Shown here piece by piece: positions 17,622-27,900 of a stretch of 44,124 nt of DNA (position 1 is the first letter of the stretch; every line of letters begins with the position of its first letter). The stretch is from assembly GCA_020355945.1 (NCBI GenBank), contig CP070627.1, positions 4,395,806 through 4,439,929 of the forward strand, written 5' to 3'. Origin of the DNA: Candidatus Aminicenantota bacterium. Its GTDB lineage: Bacteria > Acidobacteriota > Aminicenantia > UBA2199. The translations under genes and the position numbers were made by a program. Under the pieces are notes generated by a model that ran no database searches, was not told the DNA's origin, and saw nothing but the letters and a program-made list of their open reading frames with translations.

Positions 17622-20600
17622 ATGAAGAAATACGATAATATACTTCTCTCTACCCGAAAATATAAACTGCAAAGGGATTTTTGGATCAATTATTTACAGG
17701 ACCTGGAAGTGGAACCAATTCTTCAGACCCAAACCGGCAGTCATGACCGGGAACACCCTGGAAAAGGCTTTCCCACCGAACCCCATCGGATCGATTTTGT
17801 TTTACAACCGGCGATTTCGGAACAGTTGATCAAATTGAGTAAGAATTCGGACGAAACCCTTTATATTGTGATGTTATCGGCTTTTATAAGTTTTTTATAT
17901 CGATATACCGGGAAAAATGATATATCTCTCAGCACGCCTGTGTTCCCGGTATCCGGTAAAAAGAACCTCTTCAATGACCTGTTGGTTTTCAGGAAGGTGA
18001 TAAACGGGAATAAGACCTTTAAAGATATTTTATTGGAAGTTAGGAAAACCTTTATGGAAGTCATTGAGAATCAAGACTATCCCTTTGAAAAGATTGTCGA
18101 GGAATTGGAATTCCTTACGGATAGGACTTATGATATGCTGTTTGATTTGATTTTTGCTTCGGGAGATATTCACAAGATACCGGGTATAAAAGATAATGGG
18201 AACAATCTCCTGGTTTCATTTCATAAAAATGAGAACCACATCAAGATCTCCTGTGAAACTAACGGAGGTTATACCAGGGGGGAAATTGAAAGGATGGCAA
18301 AATATTTCAACCGGATTTTGGCATCTTTGGTTACTGATTTATCGGTGAATATATCGGAGACAGAGCTGTTGGACCAGGAGGAAAAAAAGAGGTTCTTATA
18401 TGACTTTAATGATACCGCTGCCAGCTTCCCACGGCACAAGACCATCCATGAATTATTCGCGGAGCAAGTGGAAAAGACACCTCAATGCACTGCCCTTATG
18501 CATGAGGACCACCATATCACATACCGGGTGTTAAATGAGAAATCCAGACAACTGGCCGGGAGATTAGTCAATAGGGGGGTCAAAGGGGATCAAATTGTGG
18601 GAATCCTGGTCAGGTATTCACCGGAACTGATCATCGGAATCCTGGGAATACTGAAAGCAGGCGCTGCTTATCTACCATTAGACAGTTCTTCAATTGCCAG
18701 GTCCCGGTTTATGCTTAAGGACAGCGGAGCAAAGTTAGTGGTAATCACGAAAGGTTTATCCGACGGCATTTTCCGGGAGATAGGCGAAATAGATGTGGTT
18801 TACCCGGGGCAGTCTTGTCCAAACAGGGAATATGCAGCCGATACCTGCGGTCCCGATAACCTGGCATATATTATCTATACCTCCGGGACAACCGGTAAAC
18901 CCAAAGGTGTGATGATTCAGCAGAAGGGGTTGGTCAATTATATCTACTGGGCAGCTAAAAATTATGTAAAAAATGAGCCTCTTTATTTCCCGCTGCATAC
19001 CTCGATTGCATTCGATCTCACCGTGACTTCGATTTTTACTCCTTTGATCACCGGCCAGGCCATTGTTATTTACGGCGGAGACACCGGTGAGTTTTCCGTC
19101 GAAATAGATAAAGTCATCGAGGAGAATAAAGTGGGAGTGGTGAAACTCACACCCTCTCATTTAAAATTGATAAGAAATAAGCCCATAAACAGGAGCCTCT
19201 CTGCTGTCAAACGTTTTATCGTGGGAGGTGAGGAGTTAAACACCCAATTAGCCGGAGATATTGTTAAGTGTTTTCCCGGGAATATAGAGATCTACAACGA
19301 ATATGGTCCAACGGAAGCGACAGTGGGGTGTATGATTTATCAATTTGACGAGAACCGGGATAAAGAAAGAAAATCTGTACCTATCGGAGTTCCCGCGGCT
19401 AATATGCAAATCTACATATTTGACCGGCAGATGCGGACAGTTCCCGAGGGAATAGCTGGAGAGATTTATATATCCGGGCATGGTTTAGCCAGGGGATACC
19501 TGAACCGGCCCGAACTAACTGCCGAGAAATTTATTTTTTATAAGCCCTATAGGTCTTATAGGTCCTATACGTCCTACATTTCTAAAAGAATCTTCAAAAC
19601 CGGTGACCTGGCCAGGATGCTGCCGGATGGGAACCTGGAATTTCTAGGTCGAATCGACCAACAGGTAAAGATACGGGGATATCGAATCGAACCCGTAGAG
19701 ATAGAACGTCGTTTATTGTCTCATGATGAAATAAAAGAGGTTGTGGTCACAGCCAGGGAGGACCAGTCGGAAGAGAAGTATCTTTGTGCGTACATTGTTC
19801 CCCGTTCTGCTAAAGCCACTGCTTCATTGTCGGTATCGCAATTGCGAAAGTTTTCATCACTGGAATTGCCTGCTTATATGATACCGTCATACTTTATGAT
19901 TTTGGATAAAATACCGTTGACCCTCAATGGAAAAGTAGACGGGAAAGCGCTGCCAAATCCTGACACCAGTGGTACAACCGACGGTTACGTGGCCCCCAGG
20001 GACGTGTTGGAAAAGACTTTAGAAGAACTGTGGTATGAAGTGCTGTTTCGTGGAGAAACACAAAAAATAGAAAAAAATGCCATTGGTATCGATGCCAACT
20101 TTTTCGAGTTGGGCGGCCATTCTTTAAATGCCACGATATTGGTTTCAAAGATCCATAAAGTATTGAACGTAAAAGTTTCCCTGACGCAAATGTTTAAAGC
20201 TCCAACCATAAGGGGGTTATCGGAGTATATAAAAGACACCTCGGAAGACAAATACAACGACATAGAAATAGTGCCTCAAAAAGACTATTATGCATTATCT
20301 TCAGCCCAGAAGAGATTGTATCTTTTGCACCTAATGGATGAGGAGGGTACAGGTTACAATATCCCGTCAGTGGTGAAGTTAAAAGGGGTTTGTGATAAGG
20401 TGCGACTGGAAGATACCTTTAAATGGTTGATCAAACGACATGATAGTTTAAGGACTTCCCTTTTGATGGTTGAAGAGGAGCCGGTTCAGCGGATACATGA
20501 AACGGTAGGATTCGGCCTGGAATATGATGAAGCTATGATGGGAGATGAGCGGGAACAATCAAAAAAGCAGTTAGAAAGAATAACAGCGAATTTTTTCAAA

Positions 20601-23600
20601 CCTTTTGATCTATCCCGGGCACCCTTGCTGCGGGTGGGATTGATCAAAGTAGATGACCGGGTACCGGTGCATTTACTGATGGTAGACATGCATCACATCA
20701 TCTCCGATGGTGTTTCCATGGAAATATTTATAAGAGAATTTATGGCACTCTATGGAGGCGAAGAACTACCCCCCTTGAGGCTGCAGTATAAAGATTATGC
20801 CCAATGGCAGAATCGTGAGCAAGAAAGTGACAGCATCAAAAAACAGGAAGCCTACTGGGTAAAGCTCTTTGAAGGTGAAATACCTGTACTTACTTTACCA
20901 ACGGATTTCCCCAGGCCGGTGGTGCAGAGCTTTGCAGGTGACAGGCTAAATTTTGAGTTAGGTGAAGAGGCTACCCGGGCGTTGAGGGCACTGGCCCTGG
21001 AAGAAGGGGTTACATTGTATATGGTCCTGGTGGCACTATTCAATCTCTTTTTATCTAAAATAGCCAGCCAGGAAGATATTGTCATCGGTACTCCCATTGC
21101 AGGTCGCAGACATGCGGACCTCATCGATATCATCGGCATGTTTGTCAATACCCTGGCATTACGGAATGATGTTCCCGGACATCAACCCTTTAGAGAGTAC
21201 CTGGGGCAAGTAAAAGACAATACCCTGGAAGCATTTGAAAACCAGGAGTACCAATACGAAAACCTGGTGGAAAAAGTCGCTGTAGTCCGGGATACCAGTC
21301 GTAATCCTTTGTTTGATGTCATGTTTATACTGCAGAATGTCGACTCCCCTAAAATAGAAATCCGGGGCTTAACCCTTGAACCCCATTTATACAATAATTA
21401 TACCTCAAAATTTGATTTGACATTAGAGGCCATTGAAGATGACAATGCCCTGCTGTTTACCTTTGAATACGCCACCCGGTTATTTAAAAAAGAAACCATC
21501 CACCGATTTATCGATTATTTCAAGAAAATAACCTTATCGGTGAAGGAAAATCCCGGTCAGAAAATATCAAGGATAGAAATCATATCCCCTGAAGAAAAGA
21601 AACGAATATTGAATGATTTCAACAATACAAAAGTGGAATACCCAAAACATAAAACAATCCATCGATTATTTGCTGAACAGGTGGAAAGAACCCCGGGACA
21701 TATTGCTCTCCTGGGTGTAGGGACACGATTTATCGCGTCCGATTTACGGAAGCAGGCCATGCATGTTACCTACCGTGAATTGAATGAAAGAACCAATCAA
21801 CTGGGCCGGGTTTTAATACAAAGAGGTGTCAAACCTGACACCATTGTTGGTATTATGATGGAGCGGTCACTGGAAATGATCATCGGGATATTGGGAATAT
21901 TGAAGGCCGGGGGTGCTTATTTACCCATCGACCCGGATTATCCGGATGAACGCAGCCAATACATGTTAGCAGACAGTGGTGCGAAAATTTTGATTTCAGA
22001 TAGAGATGACGTAAAGACAGGACATTGTTCTGTCTTCGTACTTGATCTTGTTCATGTTATTCATTATGAAACGGTGATTCAAAAAAAAGGGGCGGGGTCA
22101 GAACAATGTTCTGTCCCTACGCTTTTACCTGCAACCTCTTTGGCTTACGTCATCTACACCTCTGGTTCCACAGGCAAACCCAAAGGTGTATTGGTGGAAC
22201 ATTGTTCCGTTGTCAATATATTATGCGATTTACAACGGAAATATCCCATTTCCCAAATAGATAATTATTTATTCAAGACATCTGTTTTATTTGATGTATC
22301 GGTCACCGAGTTGTTCGGTTGGTTTATGGGAGGTGGGTGGTTAACTCTCCTTGAACCACTCAGAGAGAAAGACCCCTGGGCGATTATGGATGTGGTTGAA
22401 CGGGACAGTGTTACGCATATTAATTTCGTACCATCCATGTTTAATACCTTTGTGCAGATACTGAACCCCCGAAATATTCATCGCTTATTCTGTCTGAAAT
22501 ATATCTTTTTAGCAGGAGAAGCACTCTTACCGGAATTGGTGGAAAAGTTCAGACGATTCGGTTCCCCAATCCTCCTGGAAAACATATATGGCCCCACGGA
22601 AGGAACCATATATTCCAGTAATTATTCTCTTAGCCAATGGCAAGGTACAGGAAATATTTCCATTGGTAAACCGATGCAGAACGTCACGCTTTATATCCTG
22701 GATAATTATAACCGGTTGCAGCCAGTGGGTATTGTTGGGGAGTTGTGTATTGGCGGCCTTGGATTGGCTCGGGGATATTTAAATCGACCGGAGTTAACAG
22801 CGGAAAAATTTGACCATGATTTATGGGATTACCAGGATGGAAATCATAGGTCTTATAGGTTCTATATGTCCTATATTTCAAAAAGACTCTACAAGACCGG
22901 TGATTTGGCGCGGTTGTGGGCCGATGGAAACATCGAATTTTTAGGCAGGATCGACCATCAGGTAAAAATACGAGGATTCAGAATAGAGATCGCCGAAATC
23001 GAAAGTTCTCTATCGAACCATAAAGCTGTGCGTTACATTGCAGTGGTTGCCAACGAAGACCAAAATGGAGACAAAGATTTATGCGCATATATCGTTTTAA
23101 ATGAAGAGGTTGACGTCTCTGAACTGAAAATCTATTTATCAGAGAAATTACCCAGTTATATGATTCCCTCTTACTTTGTGATTTTGGATAAGATGCCGCT
23201 GACCTCCACTGGAAAAATAGACAGGAGAGTGCTCCCGGGTCCTGTTCCGGAAGTGAGATTAGGCGAAAGGGCAGCACCGCTAGAAGAAACGGAACAAAAG
23301 GTAGCAAACCTATGGGCAGAGGTATTGGGAATTCCAAAAGATAAAGTAGACATTCATACCAACTTTTTCGAATCCGGTGGACATTCGTTAAAAGCAGTGG
23401 TGCTGATATCGAAAATACATAAAGAGCTTTATGCAAAGTTGCCCCTGATAACAATATTCAAAGCCCCCACCATATACGGTCTGGCCCGGTATATAAAGTC
23501 TGTAAAGATAGATAAGTATGCCTTTATAGAGGCCGTTGAAAAGAAAGAATATTATGTTTTGTCTTCCACCCAGAGGCGGTTGTATTTCTTATGGCAAATG

Positions 23601-24890
23601 GAGAAAGGGACCGTGAGTTACAACTTACCGCTGGTGACGATAGTAAACGGAAAATTGGCCAGGTATCGGTTTGAGGAGGTGGTTCGACGATTAATCGAAC
23701 GTCATGAAAGCTTGCGGACCGGGTTTCTATTAAGAGGAAAAGAATCTGTCCAACGGATTCACCGGAAAGTGGATCTGTCAATAAGTGATTACGAGGCTGC
23801 TGATGAGGATGATGAACAGGTGAAAGCAATATTAGCTGGTTTTATAAGACCTTTTGACCTGTCAAGGGCACCATTGTTTCGGGTGGGATTGATAAAAATA
23901 AATCCTCAAAAACACCTGCTGCTTTTTGATATGCATCATATTATCTCGGATGGTGTCTCAATGGCTCTATTGGTAAGTGAGTTTGTTCATTTATATGAAG
24001 AGAAAACGCTGCCGGTTTTACGTATTCAGTATAAAGATTTTTCCCAATGGGAAAATGCACTGCTGAAATGGGACCGGATGAAGAAGCAAGAGGTATACTG
24101 GCTGAATCGCTTTAAGGACGATATTCCAATGCTGGCGATACCCACTGATTATCCCAGGCAGGCAATGCAAAAATCTGAAGGGGATCGGGTGCAATGGGAA
24201 ATTGACTCTCAATTAACAATAAAAATCAAAACCATCACTCGGGAAAGCGATGCAACGCTATTCATATTCTTATTGGCTGTTTATATTATATTGTTGTCCA
24301 AATATGCGGAACAGGAAGACATTGTTGTAGGGATCCCCGTTGCAGGAAGAAATCATGCTGATTTGCAGGATATTGTTGGTATGTTTGTCAATACACTGGC
24401 CATAAGGAGTCACCCAAACAGTGATAAGACCTTTACTGTGTTTTTGGAGGAGATAAAAGAAAATGCGTTAAACGCCTATGAAAACCAGGATTATCCCTTT
24501 GATACATTGGTGGAAAAGCTGGAAATTGCCAGACAGCCTGGTCGTAATCCCCTATTTGATACGTTGTTTGTATCTGAGGACCTGGGAACCCCGGAATTAA
24601 GAGTAAAGGACCTGGAATTCATACCCTATGAGTTTGAAAATGCCATCTCTCATATGGATTTGGTCCTCTATGTGAATGAACCCAGGGAGCAAATTGGTTT
24701 AATATTAGAATATGCTACAGCATTGTATAAGCGTTCTACCGTTGAAGAAATGCTGCAGGATTATATTGAGATTCTTGAACAGGTGGCAGCGCATAGAAAT
24801 ATTAGATTAGAGGATATCCAAATTTCTCATAACTTCCTGGAGCCTCAGTCCAATATCCTAAAAGAGAACCAGGAGGATTTTGAATTTTAG
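17622..24890 (+). CDS. NRPS: half-C, A(Asn)-T-C-A-T-C
   Basis: A 2422-residue two-module synthetase. Residues 10-255 are only the C-terminal half of a C domain (NQDYPFEKIVEEL kept, no HHxxxDG). Then A about 270-780 (TSGTTGKPKG, YGPTEAT), T about 793-873 (LGGHSL), C about 883-1307 (MHHIISDG), A about 1340-1873 (TSGSTGKPKG, YGPTEGT), T about 1883-1957 (GGHSL) and C about 1970-2403 (MHHIISDG). The first A pocket reads D-L-T-K-I-G-E-V-G-K, very close to the asparagine code. The second reads D-V-T-N-F-A-I-I-Y-K, which I cannot assign. No epimerase or methyltransferase is seen. The full C at the end of the previous synthetase should serve the first A-T here. It ends NQEDFEF. Four short repeat-like tracts are translated in its loops. 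ATG has AAGGAG ten bases upstream. Confidence 0.95.
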   Translation: MKKYDNILLSTRKYKLQRDFWINYLQDLEVEPILQTQTGSHDREHPGKGFPTEPHRIDFVLQPAISEQLIKLSKNSDETLYIVMLSAFISFLYRYTGKNDISLSTPVFPVSGKKNLFNDLLVFRKVINGNKTFKDILLEVRKTFMEVIENQDYPFEKIVEELEFLTDRTYDMLFDLIFASGDIHKIPGIKDNGNNLLVSFHKNENHIKISCETNGGYTRGEIERMAKYFNRILASLVTDLSVNISETELLDQEEKKRFLYDFNDTAASFPRHKTIHELFAEQVEKTPQCTALMHEDHHITYRVLNEKSRQLAGRLVNRGVKGDQIVGILVRYSPELIIGILGILKAGAAYLPLDSSSIARSRFMLKDSGAKLVVITKGLSDGIFREIGEIDVVYPGQSCPNREYAADTCGPDNLAYIIYTSGTTGKPKGVMIQQKGLVNYIYWAAKNYVKNEPLYFPLHTSIAFDLTVTSIFTPLITGQAIVIYGGDTGEFSVEIDKVIEENKVGVVKLTPSHLKLIRNKPINRSLSAVKRFIVGGEELNTQLAGDIVKCFPGNIEIYNEYGPTEATVGCMIYQFDENRDKERKSVPIGVPAANMQIYIFDRQMRTVPEGIAGEIYISGHGLARGYLNRPELTAEKFIFYKPYRSYRSYTSYISKRIFKTGDLARMLPDGNLEFLGRIDQQVKIRGYRIEPVEIERRLLSHDEIKEVVVTAREDQSEEKYLCAYIVPRSAKATASLSVSQLRKFSSLELPAYMIPSYFMILDKIPLTLNGKVDGKALPNPDTSGTTDGYVAPRDVLEKTLEELWYEVLFRGETQKIEKNAIGIDANFFELGGHSLNATILVSKIHKVLNVKVSLTQMFKAPTIRGLSEYIKDTSEDKYNDIEIVPQKDYYALSSAQKRLYLLHLMDEEGTGYNIPSVVKLKGVCDKVRLEDTFKWLIKRHDSLRTSLLMVEEEPVQRIHETVGFGLEYDEAMMGDEREQSKKQLERITANFFKPFDLSRAPLLRVGLIKVDDRVPVHLLMVDMHHIISDGVSMEIFIREFMALYGGEELPPLRLQYKDYAQWQNREQESDSIKKQEAYWVKLFEGEIPVLTLPTDFPRPVVQSFAGDRLNFELGEEATRALRALALEEGVTLYMVLVALFNLFLSKIASQEDIVIGTPIAGRRHADLIDIIGMFVNTLALRNDVPGHQPFREYLGQVKDNTLEAFENQEYQYENLVEKVAVVRDTSRNPLFDVMFILQNVDSPKIEIRGLTLEPHLYNNYTSKFDLTLEAIEDDNALLFTFEYATRLFKKETIHRFIDYFKKITLSVKENPGQKISRIEIISPEEKKRILNDFNNTKVEYPKHKTIHRLFAEQVERTPGHIALLGVGTRFIASDLRKQAMHVTYRELNERTNQLGRVLIQRGVKPDTIVGIMMERSLEMIIGILGILKAGGAYLPIDPDYPDERSQYMLADSGAKILISDRDDVKTGHCSVFVLDLVHVIHYETVIQKKGAGSEQCSVPTLLPATSLAYVIYTSGSTGKPKGVLVEHCSVVNILCDLQRKYPISQIDNYLFKTSVLFDVSVTELFGWFMGGGWLTLLEPLREKDPWAIMDVVERDSVTHINFVPSMFNTFVQILNPRNIHRLFCLKYIFLAGEALLPELVEKFRRFGSPILLENIYGPTEGTIYSSNYSLSQWQGTGNISIGKPMQNVTLYILDNYNRLQPVGIVGELCIGGLGLARGYLNRPELTAEKFDHDLWDYQDGNHRSYRFYMSYISKRLYKTGDLARLWADGNIEFLGRIDHQVKIRGFRIEIAEIESSLSNHKAVRYIAVVANEDQNGDKDLCAYIVLNEEVDVSELKIYLSEKLPSYMIPSYFVILDKMPLTSTGKIDRRVLPGPVPEVRLGERAAPLEETEQKVANLWAEVLGIPKDKVDIHTNFFESGGHSLKAVVLISKIHKELYAKLPLITIFKAPTIYGLARYIKSVKIDKYAFIEAVEKKEYYVLSSTQRRLYFLWQMEKGTVSYNLPLVTIVNGKLARYRFEEVVRRLIERHESLRTGFLLRGKESVQRIHRKVDLSISDYEAADEDDEQVKAILAGFIRPFDLSRAPLFRVGLIKINPQKHLLLFDMHHIISDGVSMALLVSEFVHLYEEKTLPVLRIQYKDFSQWENALLKWDRMKKQEVYWLNRFKDDIPMLAIPTDYPRQAMQKSEGDRVQWEIDSQLTIKIKTITRESDATLFIFLLAVYIILLSKYAEQEDIVVGIPVAGRNHADLQDIVGMFVNTLAIRSHPNSDKTFTVFLEEIKENALNAYENQDYPFDTLVEKLEIARQPGRNPLFDTLFVSEDLGTPELRVKDLEFIPYEFENAISHMDLVLYVNEPREQIGLILEYATALYKRSTVEEMLQDYIEILEQVAAHRNIRLEDIQISHNFLEPQSNILKENQEDFEF
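19548..19574 (+). repeat. 9-bp tandem repeat inside an A-domain loop
   Basis: Units TATAGGTCT, TATAGGTCC and TATACGTCC encode YRSYRSYTSY between ELTAEKF and FKTGDLAR (A6-A7 loop) of the first A domain. A sister tract is at the same place in the second A domain (22845-22871). Confidence 0.75.
21721..21740 (+). repeat. Translated palindrome in A-domain loop
   Basis: GGACACGAT-TT-ATCGCGTCC is a near-perfect palindrome encoding RFIAS just before HVTYRELN of the second A domain. A similar sequence encodes RFIAS at the same loop in the last gene (38524-38543). Confidence 0.7.
22016..22034 (+). repeat. Translated palindrome (A2-A3 linker, first copy)
   Basis: GACAGGACATTGTTCTGTC can pair along its whole length around a central T (one G-T pair). 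It encodes the TGHCSV region after ILISDRDDVK. A related inverted copy follows at 22098-22113. Confidence 0.65.
22098..22113 (+). repeat. Translated palindrome (A2-A3 linker, second copy)
   Basis: CAGAACAATGTTCTG (22099-22113) is a perfect palindrome around one base, within the stretch encoding EQCSVPT just before the A3 motif of the second A domain. Confidence 0.65.
22845..22871 (+). repeat. 9-bp tandem repeat inside an A-domain loop
   Basis: Units CATAGGTCT, TATAGGTTC and TATATGTCC encode HRSYRFYMSY before YKTGDLAR of the second A domain, the same loop and nearly the same unit as 19548-19574. Confidence 0.75.
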
Positions 24891-24931
24891 TTACCCAAAA
24901 AGCGACGGGGTAGATCGATATCATATATCAT

Positions 24932-24939
24932 GGAGGAGG
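24932..24939 (+). promoter_or_regulatory. Ribosome binding site deciding the start at 24948
   Basis: GGAGGAGG lies eight bases before ATG 24948. The upstream in-frame ATG at 24930 overlaps this site and has no ribosome site of its own, so 24948 is the better start. Confidence 0.75.
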
Positions 24940-24947
24940 ATAATATT

Positions 24948-27900
24948 ATGGAAGGTCAACCAGATGGGGCAAAAATTGCTGTTGCTGCTGGTAAATATAA
25001 AAAAGAAAGAGATTACTGGCAAAAGAAATTGTCCGGGCAACTGCAAAAAACCAGTTTCCCTTACGATTATAAAAGAATCAGCCACCAGGGGTATAATAAG
25101 GAGACCGTGTCATTTCAATTGACACCAGCAGTGGTATCGCGATTAATACAGACCAGTAAAAATTTCGATCCCCGGATACACATGATGCTGGTAACGGGCC
25201 TATTGGTATTGGTCAACAAATACACTGGCAACACCGATATCGTTGTGGGGGCACCCATTTACCGGCAGGAGCGGGAAGGGCGCTTTACCAATACCCTACT
25301 GCCCTTAAGAAATCAAGTGAGATCAGGGATGACATTTAAGGAACTGCTGCTGGAGGTGAAAGAAACCATAGTGGAAGCATTGGACCACCAGAGGTATCCT
25401 TTGGAACGGTTATTGGATAAGTTGGACCTCCCTGATCCCCGTCTTGATGGGGATTTTCCGTTGTTTGATATAGCCATTCTACTGGAAAATATCCATGATA
25501 GGACCTTTATCAGTCACATCACGCTGAATTTGATTTTTACTTTTGTGCGAAAGAACGGGACCATCGAAGGGGTCATGGAGTTTAATTCATTGGTGTATAA
25601 GAAAGCAGCAGTAGAAAGGATTATTTCACATTTTAGCCAATTGATGGAGAATGCGCTTAACGATGTCAATGCACCCCTTCGCGAGATTGAGATATTAACC
25701 GAAGAAGAGAGAGGTCAACTGCTCCTGGATTTTAATGACACCACCCGGGAATATGGAGAGGACAGATGCATTCATGAGTGTTTTGCAGGGCAAGTGGTCA
25801 AAACTCCGGCTACTATTGCCGTATCAGGGGTAGAAGGCGCCTCGGCTATGACATATGAAGAGTTAAACCAAAGGTCTAATCAATTGGCGCGGATATTACG
25901 AAGACAGGGGGTTAGAGCCCAATCAGTGGTAGGAGTAATGATGGAACCATCGAACCAGCGAATTGTTGTATTGATAGCAATTTTGAAAGCCGGTGCTGCT
26001 TATTTGCCCATTGATTCCCAGGTGCCCCCGGAAAGAGTGCTTTATATGCTGGGAGACTCTGGCGCCAGGGCATTGGTAACCGATGGAACCATAGGGAAGG
26101 ACATTGCTTTTACAGCGCTTCAAGGTCTTGAAACCGACCATGGTGTTTCCGTAGAATTGACAGCACTAAGGCCGCCCATCAAAGACTTTGATCGCATGCT
26201 CATGCCGGACCGCTCCCTGGTTGATTTAAGAAATTACAAGAACAAAATCGGTATGGCCAGCATAACCAACTGTATGTCCCTGCAAACCACCAGGGGATGC
26301 CCCTATGAATGTTTGTACTGTCATAAAATCTGGTCTAAAAAGCATGTGCATCGCAGTGCAGAAAATATTTATAATGAAATTGAGTACCATTACAAAAGGG
26401 GAGTCAACAATTTTGCTTTTATCGATGACAGTTTCAATCTCGATAGGAACAACAGCATGCGCTTGTTTGAGCTGTTGATTAAAAGTAAGCTGAAAGTGCA
26501 GCTTTTCTTTCCCAACGGGGTGAGGGGGGATATTATGACCCCGGAGTACATCGATGCCATGGTGGAATCAGGGACGCGGGGGATTAACCTCTCCCTGGAA
26601 ACCGCTTCACCGCGGCTGCAAAAACTCTTAAAGAAAAACCTGGACCTGGATAAATTCAAAAAGGTCATGGACTATATCGCTGAAAAACACCCCGGTATTA
26701 TCCTGGAAATGGCAACCATGCACGGATTTCCATCGGAAACCGAAGAAGAAGCCATGATGACATTGGATTTTATCAAGTCCATTAAATGGCTTCATTTTCC
26801 TTACATCCACATCTTGAAAATATTCCCCAACACTGAGATGGAGCAATTCGCCTTAGAGCAGGGGGTATCCAAACGGGATATCATGAATTCCAAAGACCGC
26901 GCCTTTCATGAACTCCCGGAAACCTTACCCTTCCCCAAAGGCTTTACCCGCAAGTACCAGTCCAATTTCTTGAATGAGTATTTCCTGGATAAAGAGCGGT
27001 TAAAGCAGGTGCTGCCGGTCCAAATGAAAATACTCAGTGAAGCGGCCCTGGCCCAAAAATACAATGCTTATCTACCCGTTGAAATCAAGGGTATCCGGGA
27101 TGTGATTGATTTTATCGGTATCGAGGATATGGACATCAGTTACGGGGCCTCCGGGGAACTAGCAGAACGGGAGGAGCCGGGAGGTTCTATTTTTGATATG
27201 AAGCCGCCGGAAAGAAAACCAAAACCCCACGCCAAAAAAATATTGTTCCTGGACCTCTCCCAGCACTTTAGCTCCCACCACATGTTGTATAATGTGGCCG
27301 AACAACCATTGGGAGAAATTTATCTTTTAAACTATTTAAACCAGCGGTTTGGAGATAAAATCCATGGTAGAATATATAAATCCGGCAATGATTTCGACAG
27401 TTTCGCAGAGTTAAAATCTTTGCTGGAGGAGTATCAACCGGATTTAATCGGCCTACGCACTTTAACCTTTTTTAAGGAGTTTTTTCATGAAACTGTTTCC
27501 TTGATTCGGCAGTGGGGGGTGGAAGTTCCCATTATAACAGGTGGTCCTTATGCTTCCAGTGATTATGACACCATTTTGAAAGATAAGAATATCGCCCTGG
27601 CAGTGCTGGGAGAAGGGGAACATACACTGGGGGAATTAATCGCGGTTATGCTGGAAAATGATTTTAAACTACCGGAACCGGGAGTATTACAGGGAATCAA
27701 AGGGATTGCCTATGCGAAAAAAAGTGGTACCGGCATTTTCCGCCAGGACCACCTGCGTACGGTGATACACCTGGATCAAACCTGGAAGGAAATGGACCGG
27801 GAAGATGGGCAAGACCTGGAAAATGTGAATGACAACGCTCATTTAGCGTATGTGATGTACACCTCCGGCTCCACCGGCAAACCCAAAGGGGTAATGGTAG

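Noticed and set aside
24930..24950. ATG at 24930 as the start of the interrupted-A-domain protein
   Set aside because: It overlaps the GGAGGAGG ribosome site of ATG 24948 and has none of its own.
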